The notes: generated from the sequence alone by a model not told the origin. 64,000 nucleotides of DNA from Paulownia fortunei (GCA_019321725.1 CM033108.1:5712001-5776000), one strand, 5' to 3'. Positions 1-12,410 are shown, counted from the first letter of the stretch. Numbers and translations: made by a program.

Positions 1-1668
1 CTTTCCTATATCGATTTTTCAACCTCAAGTATTTGCCACCATTTGTTGGGTCCGTCGGTCCCTCCCGCGTCTCTTGTCTACCCGACCATCAATTAAGTAC
101 CATACTTCCTTTTCAAAAATCTCATTATATTCTTAATAGTGTCATGCTTCATGAACTATAAATGCATCAAACATTACATCATTTGATAAATAATAACAAT
201 CATATTAAAACATGAACAACATTATATGATTCTTGTGATACACCAAATGAAAGTATCAACTTACCTCAAGTCCACTTTGTGGCAAGTGAAAAGACCAATC
301 TCTTTGGAAGATAGGATGTGTTAAAGGCCTAATACAATCAAATCATGTACCATTTAATATCCTTTTTATAAATCATTTAATTTATTCTAGTTAAAGTTCA
401 TATACACTTTTTAATTTTTTGTAAATAATTCCATATCAATTACATAGCCTTAAAAACAATGCATACTCCATATTTTACTACTAATTCAAGACATTATACA
501 TTAGGACAATCATTAAATAACTAATAATTCAAACATAATTATTAGGGCAGCCCCTAAAATATGAACACAATCCGAATTAAAATGATGTAAACTTGATTCT
601 AACTTAAATTAATTCTAACCTTCAATTAAGCAAACTAATTGCTATTGTTCACAATCATTTGTAGGCACCTTCAAACACAATATAAGCATTACAAAATCAA
701 TAGAAACAAGTAAATTAAAAAATTTCACAAGACTATGAATTTTGCTAAAAATTAGCTTAACTAGCTTGGTTTTGGCTTCAAGTGTAACTTATTTAAGTTT
801 TCAATCATACAAAAATATACAAAAATATGTAACCATCCAAGATACTACAAATTCATCATAAGAAACATTGAAAAAGAATATACCTTGATTAAGTTGGAAT
901 TAAGCTTCAAAATCAACGGTTTTCAAGCTTAAAAAGAGTGGAACTTGTTCTAGTTTGTGTTCTATGAATTCCTATGGATTGAATTCAATTTTTGTGAGTA
1001 TGAGAGTGTAGAAATTTGGGAGAAACTTAGGAGAATAAGGGCTGGTCGTTTTTGAGGTGCTTCCACAATAAATATGGATGAAAATAATTTATTTGACCTT
1101 TCAAAGAGAGGTAAGTGGAGGGTGATGATTGGTTGTATCATGCTTGGTATATTCTCATGCCAAAATCCACGTTCATGGGCTAAGGAGATGACAAAAATTG
1201 ATGCTTTGGTGTTATAATCAAGTATAATGCGGTTTAGAATGTTTTTATCCAACCTAGTCAACCAACCAATCAAATTGCACCATTTTGCATACTTTTAGTT
1301 TTTAGCCAAATGTAACATATTTCAAGTAAATATTTAGGCAATTAATCATTTTAACATATAACTAGTTTGGAGCAATACAAATAATTCATTTCATGGTCAT
1401 TCAACACATCAATCTTCCTTAACCGAGATACCGAACTTTTCCCTGCAAAAAGGCACTTAAAGAATATGTTAAATCAAGAAACAAAAGTTTGATCTCATAT
1501 TTCATGTACTAATGCATGTTAAAGCATAACTAGAGTATATAATAACAATTATTCAAGTTCGTGCAATCATGTTATTTGTATGCCATAATTCAATAATACT
1601 CATTGATTAGATGCATATTCATGCAAGATGCTTACTATTGGCTATGTAGGAGAGAATTGAGCATTACA
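1..1668 (-). repeat. 3' LTR of the chromovirus (partial)
   Basis: Position 1 aligns with 6944 and position 1668 with 8611, both ending in GCATTACA on the plus strand. The first 621 bp (on the plus strand) of this LTR lie left of the window. I counted about 74 substitutions over 1668 bp and no net length change. Short open frames inside it, near 960-1270, are repeated in the other LTR and are not genes. Confidence 0.93.
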
Positions 1669-1683
1669 ATCCTTCATTCCTTA
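1669..1683 (-). other. Polypurine tract of the chromovirus
   Basis: Directly inside the 3' LTR the minus strand reads as a purine-rich stretch (ggaatgaaggat just before the LTR). Its position next to the LTR boundary is where plus-strand DNA synthesis is primed in LTR elements. The call rests on position and composition. Confidence 0.6.
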
Positions 1684-1722
1684 TAAAAATTTCGTCCTCA
1701 AAATTTGACGTACCAAATAATT

Positions 1723-2073
1723 CTAGAAACTTGCTCTGCATTTCTTCTTCTCTTTCCCACGTGGCCTCTCTATAGAATGATTCCTCCACAATACTTTAAC
1801 AAGTCGAATCTTTTTCGTTCTCAACTCTTTTTCCTTCTGATCCAAAATTTGCACTGGTTTCTCTTCATAGGCTAAATCAGGAGTCAATTCCAACGGTTCA
1901 TAACTTAACACATGAGAAGGGTTTGAAATGTACTTTCTCAATATAGACACATGAAAAATATTGTGAACACTAGATAATGATGGAGGTAAGGCCACTCTAT
2001 AAGCTTTATCACCAACTCTTTCGAAAATCTCGAATGGACCAACATATGTTGGGCTGAGTTTTCCTTTCTTCAA
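1723..2073 (-). pseudogene. Integrase C-terminal GPY/F module and chromodomain of the chromovirus
   Basis: The frame contains a YVGPFEI motif typical of the integrase GPY/F module, then SVHNIFHVSILRKY. It continues into a chromodomain-like tail with the residues KVLWRNHSIE. The expected following block (EATWE-type) is lost because the frame shifts after HSIE, so the last chromodomain helix is scrambled. In this clade the chromodomain guides insertion into heterochromatin. The frame also differs from the upstream integrase core (minus-strand frame change near 2060). Confidence 0.85.
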
Positions 2074-2965
2074 ATCTCATAACACCTTTCATGGGAGCAA
2101 CTTTTAAGAACACATGATCCCCAATTGCAAACTCTAGATCTTTTCTCCGTTTATCTGCATAACTTTTCTGTCTACTCTGCGCAATCTTCATTCTCTCTCG
2201 TATCTTCTCCACTACCTTAGCGGTATGTTGAACTATTTCTGGACCAAGTAGGCTTCGTTCTCCAACTTCATCTCAATGAACTGGAGATCTATATTTTTGT
2301 CCATACAATGCTTCATAAGGCGTCATTCCAATTGTTGATTGGTAGCTATTATTATAAGTAAACTCCACTAACGGAAGCTTGGCATCCCAACTCTCTTGAA
2401 AATCTAGCATACAAGCTCTTAACATATCCTCTAATATCTGAATAACCCTCTCTGATTGCCCATCACTTTGTGGATGAAATGTTGTACTATGTACAAGCTC
2501 TTAACAAGTTTCGTTCCCATGGCACTGTGTAAACTCTTCCAAAATGTAGATGTAAACTTAGGATCTCTGTCAGACACTATTGAAACTGGCACCCCATGTA
2601 ACATGAATATCTCTTTAATATATTGTTGAGCATACTGGTCCATATTGTATATGGATTTCATTGGAAGAAAATGGGCTGATTTAGTTAATCTATCAACAAT
2701 CACCCATATGGAATTATACCATTTTGTGTTCTAGGTAATGCAAGCACAAAGTCCATTTTAATGTGCTCTCATTTCCACTCTGGAATCAACAAAGGCTTCA
2801 ACAACCCTGATGGTCTTTGATGTTCAATCTTAACTTGTTGACAAGTTAGACATTCAGCCACAAATTTTGCTATATCTCTCTTCATTTTAGGCCACCAATA
2901 ATATTATTGTAAGTCCTTATACATTTTTGTGCTATTTGGGTGTACTGAGTAAGGAGTAGTATGAG
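2049..2965 (-). pseudogene. Integrase core of the chromovirus
   Basis: The minus strand encodes a zinc-binding start ending in CLTC (around 2850) and a core domain with [10 protein letters not shown] and SDRDPKF. The stretch around 2009-2212 carries the region before the GPY/F module. Integrases of this family join retroelement cDNA to the host genome. Stops and frame changes break it: one stop lies near the zinc-binding part and there are frame switches around 2700 and 2430. Confidence 0.85.
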
Positions 2966-3026
2966 CTTCTTCTAAAGTATCTCATTTCATGGTCTTGTCA
3001 AATGGCACACACAATCTCTCTTTATA

Positions 3027-3737
3027 TCAAATAATCCCATCATCAGTAACAGAAAAGTCTGGTCTCTTTCTAGCCTCAATCATTCTTTTCAATCTACACA
3101 AATGCATGTCCACCTTTTGACCTTCTTTGATTCTATCTTGAAGTGTAGGTCTCAATACTAAGGCTGACAATGAATACTTTTTCCCTTTAGGTACAATTTC
3201 AAGCTCTAATCTCTGCAAATCCAGTAATATTGACTTTTGTATAACAAAAAGAGAAGATATGGATTTTCTGCTCAATGCATCTACAACCACATTCGCTTTA
3301 CCAAGATGATAGTTGATTACACAATCATAATCCTTCACAAGTTCTAATCCTCTTTTTTGTCTCATATTCAGCTCTTTTTGGGTAAAGAAGTACTTCAAAC
3401 TCTTATGATCTGTGTATATCTCACACTTCTCACCATACAAATAATATCTCCAAATTTTCAAGGCAAAAACCACAGCAGCAAGTTCCAAATCATGGGTTGG
3501 ATAATTATTTTCATATTCCTTCAATTGCCTTGAAACATAGGCAATAACCTTCCCATTTTGCATCAAAACAGCACCCAAACCATTTTTTGAAGCGTCGCTA
3601 TATACCACGAATCCACCAATTCCAGTTGGAATGGTAAGAACAGGAGTTGTAGTCAATTTATGTTTCAGTTCTTGAAAACTTATTTCACAAGCATCGGTCC
3701 ACAAGAACTTCACATTCTTTCTTGTCAACATTGTCAT
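3027..3737 (-). pseudogene. RNase H domain of the chromovirus
   Basis: This open stretch carries the RNase H signatures in order: [41 protein letters not shown] and a final DALSRK. These supply the expected acidic catalytic residues. It follows the reverse transcriptase directly on the minus strand and runs on into the linker before integrase. It removes the RNA strand during reverse transcription. This part is intact as a frame but is separated from RT by a stop near 3780. Confidence 0.9.
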
Positions 3738-3920
3738 TGGAGTTGTTATCTTTGAAAACCCCTGAATAAATCATCAATAGTACCCTGCTAATCCCAAGAA
3801 ACTCATTACTTCTGATACATTTGTTGGTGTTGGCCACTTAATGACAGCTTCTACCTTGCTCGGATCAACAGAAATACCATCCTTTGATACTACATGACCT
3901 AGGAATACCACTTATTCAAG

Positions 3921-4439
3921 TCAAAACTCACACTTCTTGAATTTAGCATATAACTGTTTTTCTTCAAGAACTTGCAACACAATCTTCAAATGTTCTTTGT
4001 GCTCTTCTTTATCATGTGAATAAATCAGGATGTCATCAATAAACACAATTATAAATTTATCAAGATATTGCTTGAACACCCTATTCATTATATCCATAAA
4101 AGCTGCAAGGGCATTGGTTAAACCGAAAGGCATCACTAGAAATTCATAATGTCCATACCTTCTTTGGAATACAGTCTTTGGTATGTCTTTTTCCTTAATC
4201 TTCAATTGATGATACCCAGAGCGTAAATCAATCTTAGAAAATACAGATGCTCCCTGCAATTGATCAAATAAATCATCTATTCTTGGGAGTGGATACTTAT
4301 TCTTGATGGTTATTTTATTCAACTCTCTATAATCAATGCATAACCGCAATGTACCATCCTTCTTTTTCATGAACAACACAGGTGCTCCCCAAGGAGAATA
4401 ACTAGGGCGAATAAAACCCTTGTCAAGCAATTTTTGCAA
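3921..4439 (-). pseudogene. Reverse transcriptase domain of the chromovirus
   Basis: The frame contains the classic gypsy RT blocks: [48 protein letters not shown] and the active-site block FIDDILIYS (the YxDD-type motif, here FIDD). This copies the element RNA into DNA. The core motifs are all present, but the flanking polyprotein is interrupted on both sides. Its frame differs from the protease frame upstream. Confidence 0.93.
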
Positions 4440-4765
4440 TTGACTTTTAACTCTTTCGATTCTGTTGGTGCCATTCAGTATGGTGCTTTAGAAATAGGAG
4501 TAGTTCCTAACATAACATCAATTACAAATTCGATCTCTCGATTCTATGGTAGTCCCAATAAATCATCTGGAAATACCTCAAGAAATTCTTGAACCACATC
4601 TACATTTTCTGACTTCAATTATGCTTCAACTAAGATGTCCAAAATACTTGTCAAATATCCAACACAACCTTTATTCAAAATATTTTGAGCTTTCAAAGCG
4701 GATATAATTGGTAAGGACCGTGAGAATGAGATACTATTAAACATAAACTGTTCTTCCCCAGGTGG

Positions 4766-5164
4766 CTAAAAAATCACAATCTTCTTGTTACAATCAATTG
4801 TTGCATGATATTTGGTAAGCCAATCCATACCCAGAATAACCTCAAAATTTGGCATCGGTAAAATAACAAGATCTGCATAGAGAGTCCTATCACTAATCTG
4901 AATAGAACAAGCCCTTAACATTTGGTTGGAATCCATTTCTTCCCCAGATGGAACAGTCACACTGTACCTTACTTTTAATAAATCTGGTGTAATGCTCAAT
5001 TTTCTCACAAATGCACGTGATGCAAATGAATGTGTAGATCTAGAATCTATCAATGCAATTGCAGATATCCCAAAAATTAAAATAGTACCTATGACTACGG
5101 AAGCATCTGCATCGGCTTGTTCTTGTGTCATTACATACACTCTTCCCTGAACTTTCCCCTGCAC
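4766..5164 (-). pseudogene. Aspartic protease domain of the chromovirus, active-site glycine lost
   Basis: The sequence reads ALIDSRSTHSFAS where gypsy proteases normally have a D-S-G active-site triad. The glycine is replaced by arginine, which should abolish activity. Further on it has ILGMDWL, the usual flap or C-terminal block. The protease would cut the gag-pol polyprotein. It lies between the zinc knuckle and the RT, as expected. Confidence 0.88.
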
Positions 5165-6119
5165 TATTGGGTAATCCTTTGCTATATGTCCAGGCTTTTT
5201 ACACTTAAAATAATGATTAGTACCACTATAGCATTCCCCAAAATGATTCTTCCCACACTTAGCACATTTAGGCCTTTCAACTGTAGTAGAAGTCTACCCA
5301 ACTCTAGGACGTTTTTCATTTCCTTAGTTTGATTTTTGCTCTCCTTTCTTCCACTGATTTGGATTTCTGGGAGTGAATACTTGCTTCTTTTGTTAATGGA
5401 ATTTCTCAATCTCTTTCTTATCTAAATCAGCCATCAAAGTCTTGTCCACCAATTCTCTAAACTCTGTTACTGAAGACATTCTCACATCTTTTCTAATTTC
5501 AGGATTAAGACCCCTCAAAAAATGATCAATCTTCTCATTATTGTCTCTGGCGACGTATGGCGCGTACTTGCAATACTGTTCAAATTTTCTCACATAATCA
5601 CATACAGACATCCCTCCTTGTTTTAACTCCAAAAATTCTTTTAACTTTGAGCGACCTAGCATCTCTAGTGAAATACTTATCATAAAATATTGTTTTAAAC
5701 CTCTCCCAAGTTAGCTATTCCATATTCACTGCAAGTTTAGCTCCTTCCCACCAGGTTCTAGCATCCTTCTTCAACAAGAAAATTGCACAAAGTACCTTCT
5801 CAGCATCATCAATTCGCATGTAGTCAAAGATAGTGTCCAACGATTTAACCCATTCATCTGCAACCATAGGATCAGACCCACCAGTAAAATCAATAGGTTC
5901 CATCTTTCTAAACTTCTCATATACAGCCTGTGAAGGATCCTATCAAGCTTGTGGTGGAGGAAGTCGCTGATTCTGTTCTTGGGTTCTTTGTTGCATATCT
6001 AGCAATTGTTGTATCTGTTCATCATGCATTCTAGTTTGTTGTTGAATGAGATCAGTCAAATTGTCCACCACACTATGATTACCCTTATGATCATCCATTG
6101 TCTTTCTTTTTGGTGGCAT
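5165..6119 (-). pseudogene. Gag region of the chromovirus with zinc knuckle
   Basis: The start ATG is taken at 6119 ([10 protein letters not shown]), about 200 bp inside the primer site. A glutamine-rich stretch follows, then the retrotransposon gag domain with [13 protein letters not shown] and TWWEGAK, then [18 protein letters not shown], and a CCHC-type zinc knuckle around 5180-5280 (FKCKKPGHIAKDYP, with the last Cys replaced by Tyr). It is broken by in-frame stops near 5943 and 5713 and by a frame change before 5683. Gag forms the virus-like particle and packages the RNA. Confidence 0.87.
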
Positions 6120-6305
6120 GACCTGATATGCATTATCCAATCTCATTCCATTCATTAGCCAATAATAAATGCATAAAAATGACAATAATATGGAATGAAA
6201 TATAATCAAATAGACATAAAGGCAAATAAACAAGTAGTTGACTGAGTTTTCCAGCCAGGATGTGTTCATATGCCTTTTTTTGTCTACAGGAACGACTAAA
6301 CCTCC

Positions 6306-6317
6306 GCTCTGATACCA
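6306..6317 (-). other. Primer binding site, initiator-Met tRNA
   Basis: On the minus strand this reads TGGTATCAGAGC, the standard plant LTR-element primer site complementary to the 3' end of initiator methionine tRNA. It lies 5 nt inside the 5' LTR boundary at 6323. Confidence 0.93.
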
Positions 6318-6322
6318 CAAAC

Positions 6323-8611
6323 TGTAACACTCCTCAACCTAACTGCAGAGCCTAAACAAGCTGATACAGTTAAGTCAAGAAATGTTAATTTTTCAGCATT
6401 ACTAGAGTTATGATTTTTAATAAAAGTTCCCATTTTTAGCTATAAGAGAAAGAGCTTGAATCATTTTAAACACACCATATACATATATCAAAACTGAGTA
6501 CAACTGTTTACAAAACCATAACAGAGCAGCTTATTTAAAACAAAACAGAGTTTTCAAAATATGATATAAAACAGCTCGAAGCATAGCATATGAACAAATC
6601 TCAGTCCGGCCGCTCTAGAGACTCAATCAACCTCTAAACATGTACATTTCCACCTACATCACATAAATCTAATGAGCTAAAGGCTCAGTAAGGTAAAACT
6701 GATACAATAACAAAAAATGTACATACAAAACACATAAATGATTAAATGCAGTATTCAATTTAATAACTTTCTTTCATAAATCATTCTTTAAGGCCCTTGA
6801 AGTGTGGTACCTAACTAATAGCGATAAATCGTGGTTTTCGTAACCTGATCATAATGATTAGCCAATAAGAGAACTAATACAGGGTTTTCATACTTGGTTT
6901 TTCAACCTCAGGTATTAGCCGTATTCTATCTCATTCATTGTGGCTTTCCTATATCGATTTTTCAACCTCAAGTATTTGTCACCATTTGTTGGGTCCGCCG
7001 GTCCCTCCCGCGTCTCTTGTCTACCCGACCATCAATTAAGTACCATACTTCCTTTTCAAAAACCTCATTATATTCTTAATAGTGTCATGCTTCATGAACC
7101 ATAAATGCATCAAACATTACATCATTTGACAAATAATAACAATCACATTAAAACATGAACAACATTATATGATTCTTGTGATACAGCAAATGAAAGCTTC
7201 AACTTACCTCAAGTCCACTTTGTGGCAAGTGAAAAGACCAATATCTTTGGAAGATAGGATGTGTTAAAGGCCTAACACAATCCAATCATATACCATTTAA
7301 TAGCTTTTTTATAAATCATTTAATCTATTCTAGTTAAAGTTCATATACACTTTTTAATCTATTGTAAATAATTTCATATCAATTACATAACCTTAAAAAT
7401 AATGCATACTCCATATTTTACTACTAATTCAAGACATTAAACATTAGGGCAGCCATTAAATAACTAATAATTCAAACATAATTATTAGGGCAGCCCCTAA
7501 AATATGAACATAATCCGAATTAAAATGACGTAAACTTGATTCTAACTTAAATTGATTCTAACATTCAATTAAGCAAACTAATTGCTATTGTTCACAGTCA
7601 TTTGTAGGCACCTTCAAACACAATATAAGCATTACAAAATCAGTAGAAACAAGTAAATTAAACAATTTCACAAGACTATGAATTTTGCTAAAAATTAGCT
7701 TAACTAGCTTGGTTTTGGCTTCAAATGTAACTTACTTAAGTTTTCAATCATACAAAAATATACTAAAACATGTAACCATCCAAGATACTACAAATTCATC
7801 ATAAGAAACATTGAAAAAGAATATACCTTGATTAAGTTGGAATTAAGCTTCAAAATCAACGGTTTTCAAGCTTAAAAATGGTGGAACTTGTTCTAGTTTA
7901 TGTTCTATGAATTCCTATGGATTGAATTCAATTTTTGAGAGTATGAGAGTGTAGAAATTTGGAAGAAACTTAGGAGAATAAGGGTTGGTCATTTTTGAGG
8001 TGCTTCCACAATAAATATGGATGAAAATAATTTATTTGACCTTTCAAAGAGAGGTAAGTGGAGGGTGATGATTGGTTGCATCATGATTGGTGTCTTCTCA
8101 TGCCAAAAGCCACATTCATGGGCTAAGGAGATGACAAAAATTGATGCTTTGGTGTTATAATCAAGTACAATGCCGTTTAGAATGGTTTTATCCAACCTAG
8201 TCAACCAACCAATCAAATTGCACCATTTTGCATACTTTTAGTTCTTAACCAAATGTAACATATTTCAAGTAAATATTTAGGCAATTAATCACTTTAACAT
8301 ATAACTAGTATGGAGCAATACAAATAATTCATTTCATGGTCATTCAACACATCAATCTTCATTAACTGAGATACCAAAATTTTCACTGCAAAAAGACACT
8401 TAAGGAATGTGTTAAATCAAGAAACAAAAGTTTGATATCATATTTCATGTACTAATGCATGTTAAAGCATAACTAGAGCATATAATAATAATTATTTAAG
8501 TTCGTGCAATCATGCTATTTGTATGTCATAATTCAATAATACACATTGATTAGATGCATATTCATGCAAGATGCTTATTATTGGCTATGTATGAGAGAAT
8601 TGGGCATTACA
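6323..8611 (-). repeat. 5' LTR of the chromovirus, complete (2289 bp)
   Basis: It begins TGTAACAC and ends GCATTACA on the plus strand, giving TG...CA ends. Its right 1668 bp match positions 1-1668. The left boundary is fixed by the adjacent primer site and the right boundary by the switch into a foreign gag frame. The copy of the target duplication that would confirm insertion lies outside the window on the left. Confidence 0.93.
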
Positions 8612-9510
8612 CTAATCGTCCGTCGAGTACTATAAAAGCAGTTGAGAAACTCTTGTTTCAACTGTTCCCAACTATCGATTGAGTTTGCCTCCAAGTTAGT
8701 ATACCAATCAAATGTATTTCCTTTCAATGAGCGAACAAATTGTTTCACTAAGTAATCTCCATATGTTCCAGCATCATTACATGTCTCAATAAAATGGGCC
8801 ACATGCTGCTTCAGGTTGCCCTTGCCATCAAATTTCTGAAATTTTGGAGGTTGGTAGCCAACTGTCATCTTCAAATTATCGATCCTTTGAGTGTATGGTT
8901 TGGCATAAGTCAATGAGGACTTATAGCTCCCATCAAATCTATCTTTGATAGTTCCCATGATAAACTCCTTCAATTGGTCAACTGGAATCAACCCATCACA
9001 TGGAACTTGGAATTCTTGAGTTGAAGGCTTCTCCTTTTCACTTGATTATTGCTTTGTGGATGTTTCAACTTCATCATGAACCTCAACTTGTTTGCCCATT
9101 ACGCGGCTAACATCAGCATTGTCTACTTTGTTCATCAGTTTTGTGATTTGAGAGTCTTGCTCTTGAATATGTTTAGTGAGTCCCTCAATGGCCTTCGTCA
9201 AACTTACAATTTTCTCCTCGAGAGTTGTAGCATTTGCCACCATGTTAGGCGCTATGTTTGAGGTAAATGAGTAACTTGATGCTGAGCATGGGGTGGATGA
9301 TGCAGATTCATCATTCAAGTCTCCATCATCTTCGTTTGTATTGGCAAGATGTGGCAAATCCTTCTCAGCAGTTTCGAGCAAAGGAGTTATCTCAGAAGAT
9401 GATAGCAACTTTTTTGACATACTTCTTGTGACGACACCAATACTTCCTCCTACAGCATTCGAAGAATTTGAAATAGTAATTTTCACTATTGCAACCTTGC
9501 GAGTAGTCAT
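8612..9510 (-). pseudogene. Gag of the interrupted retrotransposon (5' part)
   Basis: The start ATG is at 9510 (MTTRKVAIVK). The N-terminal part is Ser/Asp rich with a coiled stretch, and the second part is a retrotransposon gag domain (KFDGKGNLKQHVAHFIETC, FDWYTNLEANSI, CFYSTRRT). Both parts are in the same frame but separated by one stop codon at about 9046 (after STKQ). The frame is cut at the STRRTIS block by the chromovirus LTR. Gag of this type makes the particle shell. Confidence 0.87.
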
Positions 9511-9582
9511 TAAGATATTTCAAAACTTTCCATAGAAAAGAGATGAGAGGTAGAGATAGTCCCACTGGGCGTGCTAGAAATT

Positions 9583-10452
9583 TGTAACACGAATTTCGTT
9601 GTCTGTAAAATTAACAAACAAGAAAAATTGTACAAATGAAATTTTATTGAATTAAATAGATAAAGTGGTTACAATCTCTATAATTCCTATGATTCTTCTC
9701 TTCAAGAACAATGTCTTCTGGGATTTGAACTTTTGGAGGTGCAATCGCCAATTTGATCTCCTCCAAAATGAATTTCGTCCTCCAATAATGTTAATTCGAG
9801 GGTTTAGTACCTTAATCTTGAATTAAAACGTTAGAACTTCAAGAACGTCGACTTCTTGGATTTGAATATTTGTTGATGGATCGACACTTCGATCTCCTTC
9901 AATGTGGATTTAATCTTCAATAACATTAATTCGAGAGTTTAACAACTTAATCTCGAATTAAAATGCTATTATTTGAACGAACTCCGTGATGAACGCCTTG
10001 ATTGTCACATTGAACACCTAGGATCTCCTTGAATTTTGACCGTCTTGGTTGAGAGAATTTCCTCCAACACCTTTTTTGCTTAGATTTCTTCTTCACCACT
10101 TATGTCTTTGACTCTTGCGAATGACTCCTATTTATACTTGTAGGATATGAGTTATTTGATAAGTCATTGATGAAGTAGCACGATTTGATTGGCTATTCAT
10201 GATTTGATTGATATCTATATTTTAATCACAAGATTTGATACAATCTTGATTCTCAAGAATTAAAATTTGACACTTGGCGATATTTAATTGACCAACAAAA
10301 TATATATTATAATATTAATTAATTAACTATTTAATTTAGGAATTAAATTTGATTAAATTTCCAATATAAATAAAAAATATAAAATTAATATTTAATACAT
10401 TTAATTTTACACGTGTCACCATTTAATTGACACAAATTTAATTTGTCTATAA
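9583..10452 (-). repeat. 5' LTR of the interrupted retrotransposon
   Basis: It starts TGTAACAC on the plus strand, adjacent to the leader containing GCACGCCCAGTGGGAC (minus strand). It carries a promoter-like TATAAATA box on the minus strand near 10129. It resembles another LTR at 11269-11996 over most of its length. The right boundary near 10452 is approximate. Confidence 0.7.
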
Positions 10453-11030
10453 TAGGGTTTTTTTTCCTCCTCTATTTTCTCTTAAATTTACGGAAAAAAA
10501 AGTTACTTCAAAATTGGTTCCAAACATGTTGACGGGTGATGGATTGTCGGGTTTGTTTGATTTTGACCGAGTGATATTAGGTTTTTGGCGACTTATTTTG
10601 AATATACAATGACTAGTACGAATGTCTATTCGTGGTTAAATATTTAAAGTAAATTATTAGTACACAGTTTAAAATTTGACTAACTCATAAATACTTTTCT
10701 ATTTTTTAAAAAATATATCTACACCGTTGACGTTTTGCTCCATCTGACTTTATACCTTTTTGTTTGTCACCCTTGGGGTTTTCAACTAACATCACAAAAA
10801 TTCCAATAATTTTCCAAAATTGCCATTCCGCATATAAGAAGATTTTTTGATTCCTTTTTACCATTTTTACCAATTTTTACTAATAGTAATGCCCTTTGGG
10901 CATAAATGTTAGCCCTTTTCATAAGCATATCAGGATAATTGTAATTTATGAAAATAATAAGGGTACTATTGTAATTATTTTATTTATTTTTTAAATGTGA
11001 CCATTTATAGCCAATTTTTATTGTATAAAT
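10453..11030. other. Gene-free AT-rich stretch between LTR copies
   Basis: No open frame or RNA gene is supportable here. The sequence is AT-rich flank of the LTR at 9583-10452. Confidence 0.5.
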
Positions 11031-11268
11031 ATTTTAGAGTTAATTATACTTATCTTCCTTCTGAAATAGCTAAAGTACCAACTTCTTCCTTCTTCTCGCA
11101 TAATTACTAAAACCTCCCCTATGAGTTTGCTTCGTTAGAAAATTCAAATAAAAATCATGAATGATAATTTTGTTGATGATTTAAAAATTTAAAAGTCAAA
11201 TTAGAAATTTAGTAAATGACAATTCTGCCTCGGTGGCTTAGTAATATTTATATATTTATGAAGGGGTT

Positions 11269-11996
11269 TGTAACATAAATTTTGTGTCTTCAAAAATAAC
11301 AAGACAAGAAAATGATACAATTTGAAATTTTAGTGAATTTGATGAATATATGTGGATACAATCTCTCTTTGATCCTCTATTTTTTCTCTTCAAGAATAAG
11401 AATTTTTAGAATTTAACACTTTGAAAATGGAATTGATGATTTGGTTTGCTCAAAATTTGATTTGATCTTCAAATATTAATTCGTACGAATTAAAATGTTA
11501 TAATTTGATGTGCCTTTACGACGAATATTTTGATCTTCGCCTTGAACACCTTTAAATCTTTTTGAATTTATTGGACTTGAGTTGAGAGAACTTTGGAACT
11601 TACTCAAACACCTTTATTGCTTGAATGCAAACTTTCTTATTTTCTAACTTTTTGGAGATGACTCTTATTTATACTTATAGAATATAGGTTATTGGCAAAA
11701 TTATTTGATAAACGGCATGATGATGTGATTATCATTTACTTTCTTAATTATAAGATGCAATTTAAATTACCAGAATATTGATATCCACTTCCATAATCTG
11801 CAAGATACGATCTTTATTGCCAAAATATTATAATATGACATATGTTAAATTGATAATATTTAATTTATCTGTTAGTAAATATCTTATTTAATATTAAAAT
11901 TCAATGATAATTCTAAAAATAAAAAAATAAAATTGATAAGTAAAAGTATATTACACATCTCAATGTATAATTGTCAATAAATTTTTCATATCTACA
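11269..11996 (-). repeat. Diverged sister LTR (solo LTR candidate)
   Basis: It starts TGTAACAT and ends near TCTACA. It follows the LTR at 9583-10452 block by block, in the same orientation: the start, CTCTTCAAGAA, the GAATTAAAATG(T/C)TAT block, GCCTTGAACACC, GAGAGAA, and TTTATACTT with a minus-strand TATA box near 11670. There is no adjacent primer site or gag. I could not find a matching 5-bp target duplication. Confidence 0.6.
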
Positions 11997-12338
11997 TGGT
12001 GTATTTGTAATATTTATGCAGTTAAATGAGTGTTTTTCTAATACATTCATAGGGAAAATTATACTTTTTGGTTCCATAAGATTAAGGTCGTTGCGATTTT
12101 AATCCCGTGTTCTCACTTTTAGTCTCGTAGGAAATGTTATTTTGCAACTTTAATCCAGTAGAAATTTTTTATTATAACTTTAGTCCTATAGAAAATTTTT
12201 AGTTAAATTTTTAGTTGCAACTTTAGTCTGAACCATCAAATAATTGACGAAAAAGTCATGTGCTTCGCACGTGGCCATTAAAGTCAGGTGATGGATCAAG
12301 AATTGCATTTTACCCCCACAGTTTAGGGGATTTTGCAA

Positions 12339-12339
<1 letters not shown>

Positions 12340-12398
<59 letters not shown>
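12340..12398. repeat. (TA)n microsatellite
   Basis: About 29 uninterrupted TA units. A short open frame running through it is an artefact of the repeat. Confidence 0.98.
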
Positions 12399-12401
<3 letters not shown>

Positions 12402-12410
12402 ACATCACTA

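Larger units (their letters stand above)
1..8611 (-). mobile_element. Ty3/gypsy chromovirus LTR retrotransposon (Tekay/Del-like), defective, left LTR cut by window
   Basis: Read on the minus strand, the order is 5' LTR (6323-8611), Met-tRNA primer site, gag, zinc knuckle, protease, reverse transcriptase, RNase H, integrase, chromodomain, polypurine tract and 3' LTR (1-1668, truncated by the window edge). The protease-RT-RH-INT order defines Ty3/gypsy. The C-terminal chromodomain and the gag style (a DP..A.EW motif before a WWEGA motif) point to a chromovirus, most likely the Tekay/Del group. The coding region is broken by in-frame stops and several frame changes, so it cannot make a full polyprotein. 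The LTRs align without net indels over 1668 bp and differ at about 4.4% by my hand count, which suggests a fairly young insertion. It interrupts the gag gene of another element at 8611/8612. Confidence 0.95.
8612..10452 (-). mobile_element. 5' part of an older gypsy-type LTR retrotransposon, interrupted by the chromovirus
   Basis: On the minus strand the order is an LTR (about 10452-9583), a short leader, then a gag open frame from 9510 leftward that stops abruptly at 8611 where the chromovirus LTR begins. The rest of this older element must lie beyond the left window edge. A nested insertion of this kind is common in plant repeat clusters. The family cannot be named from this fragment. Confidence 0.85.
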
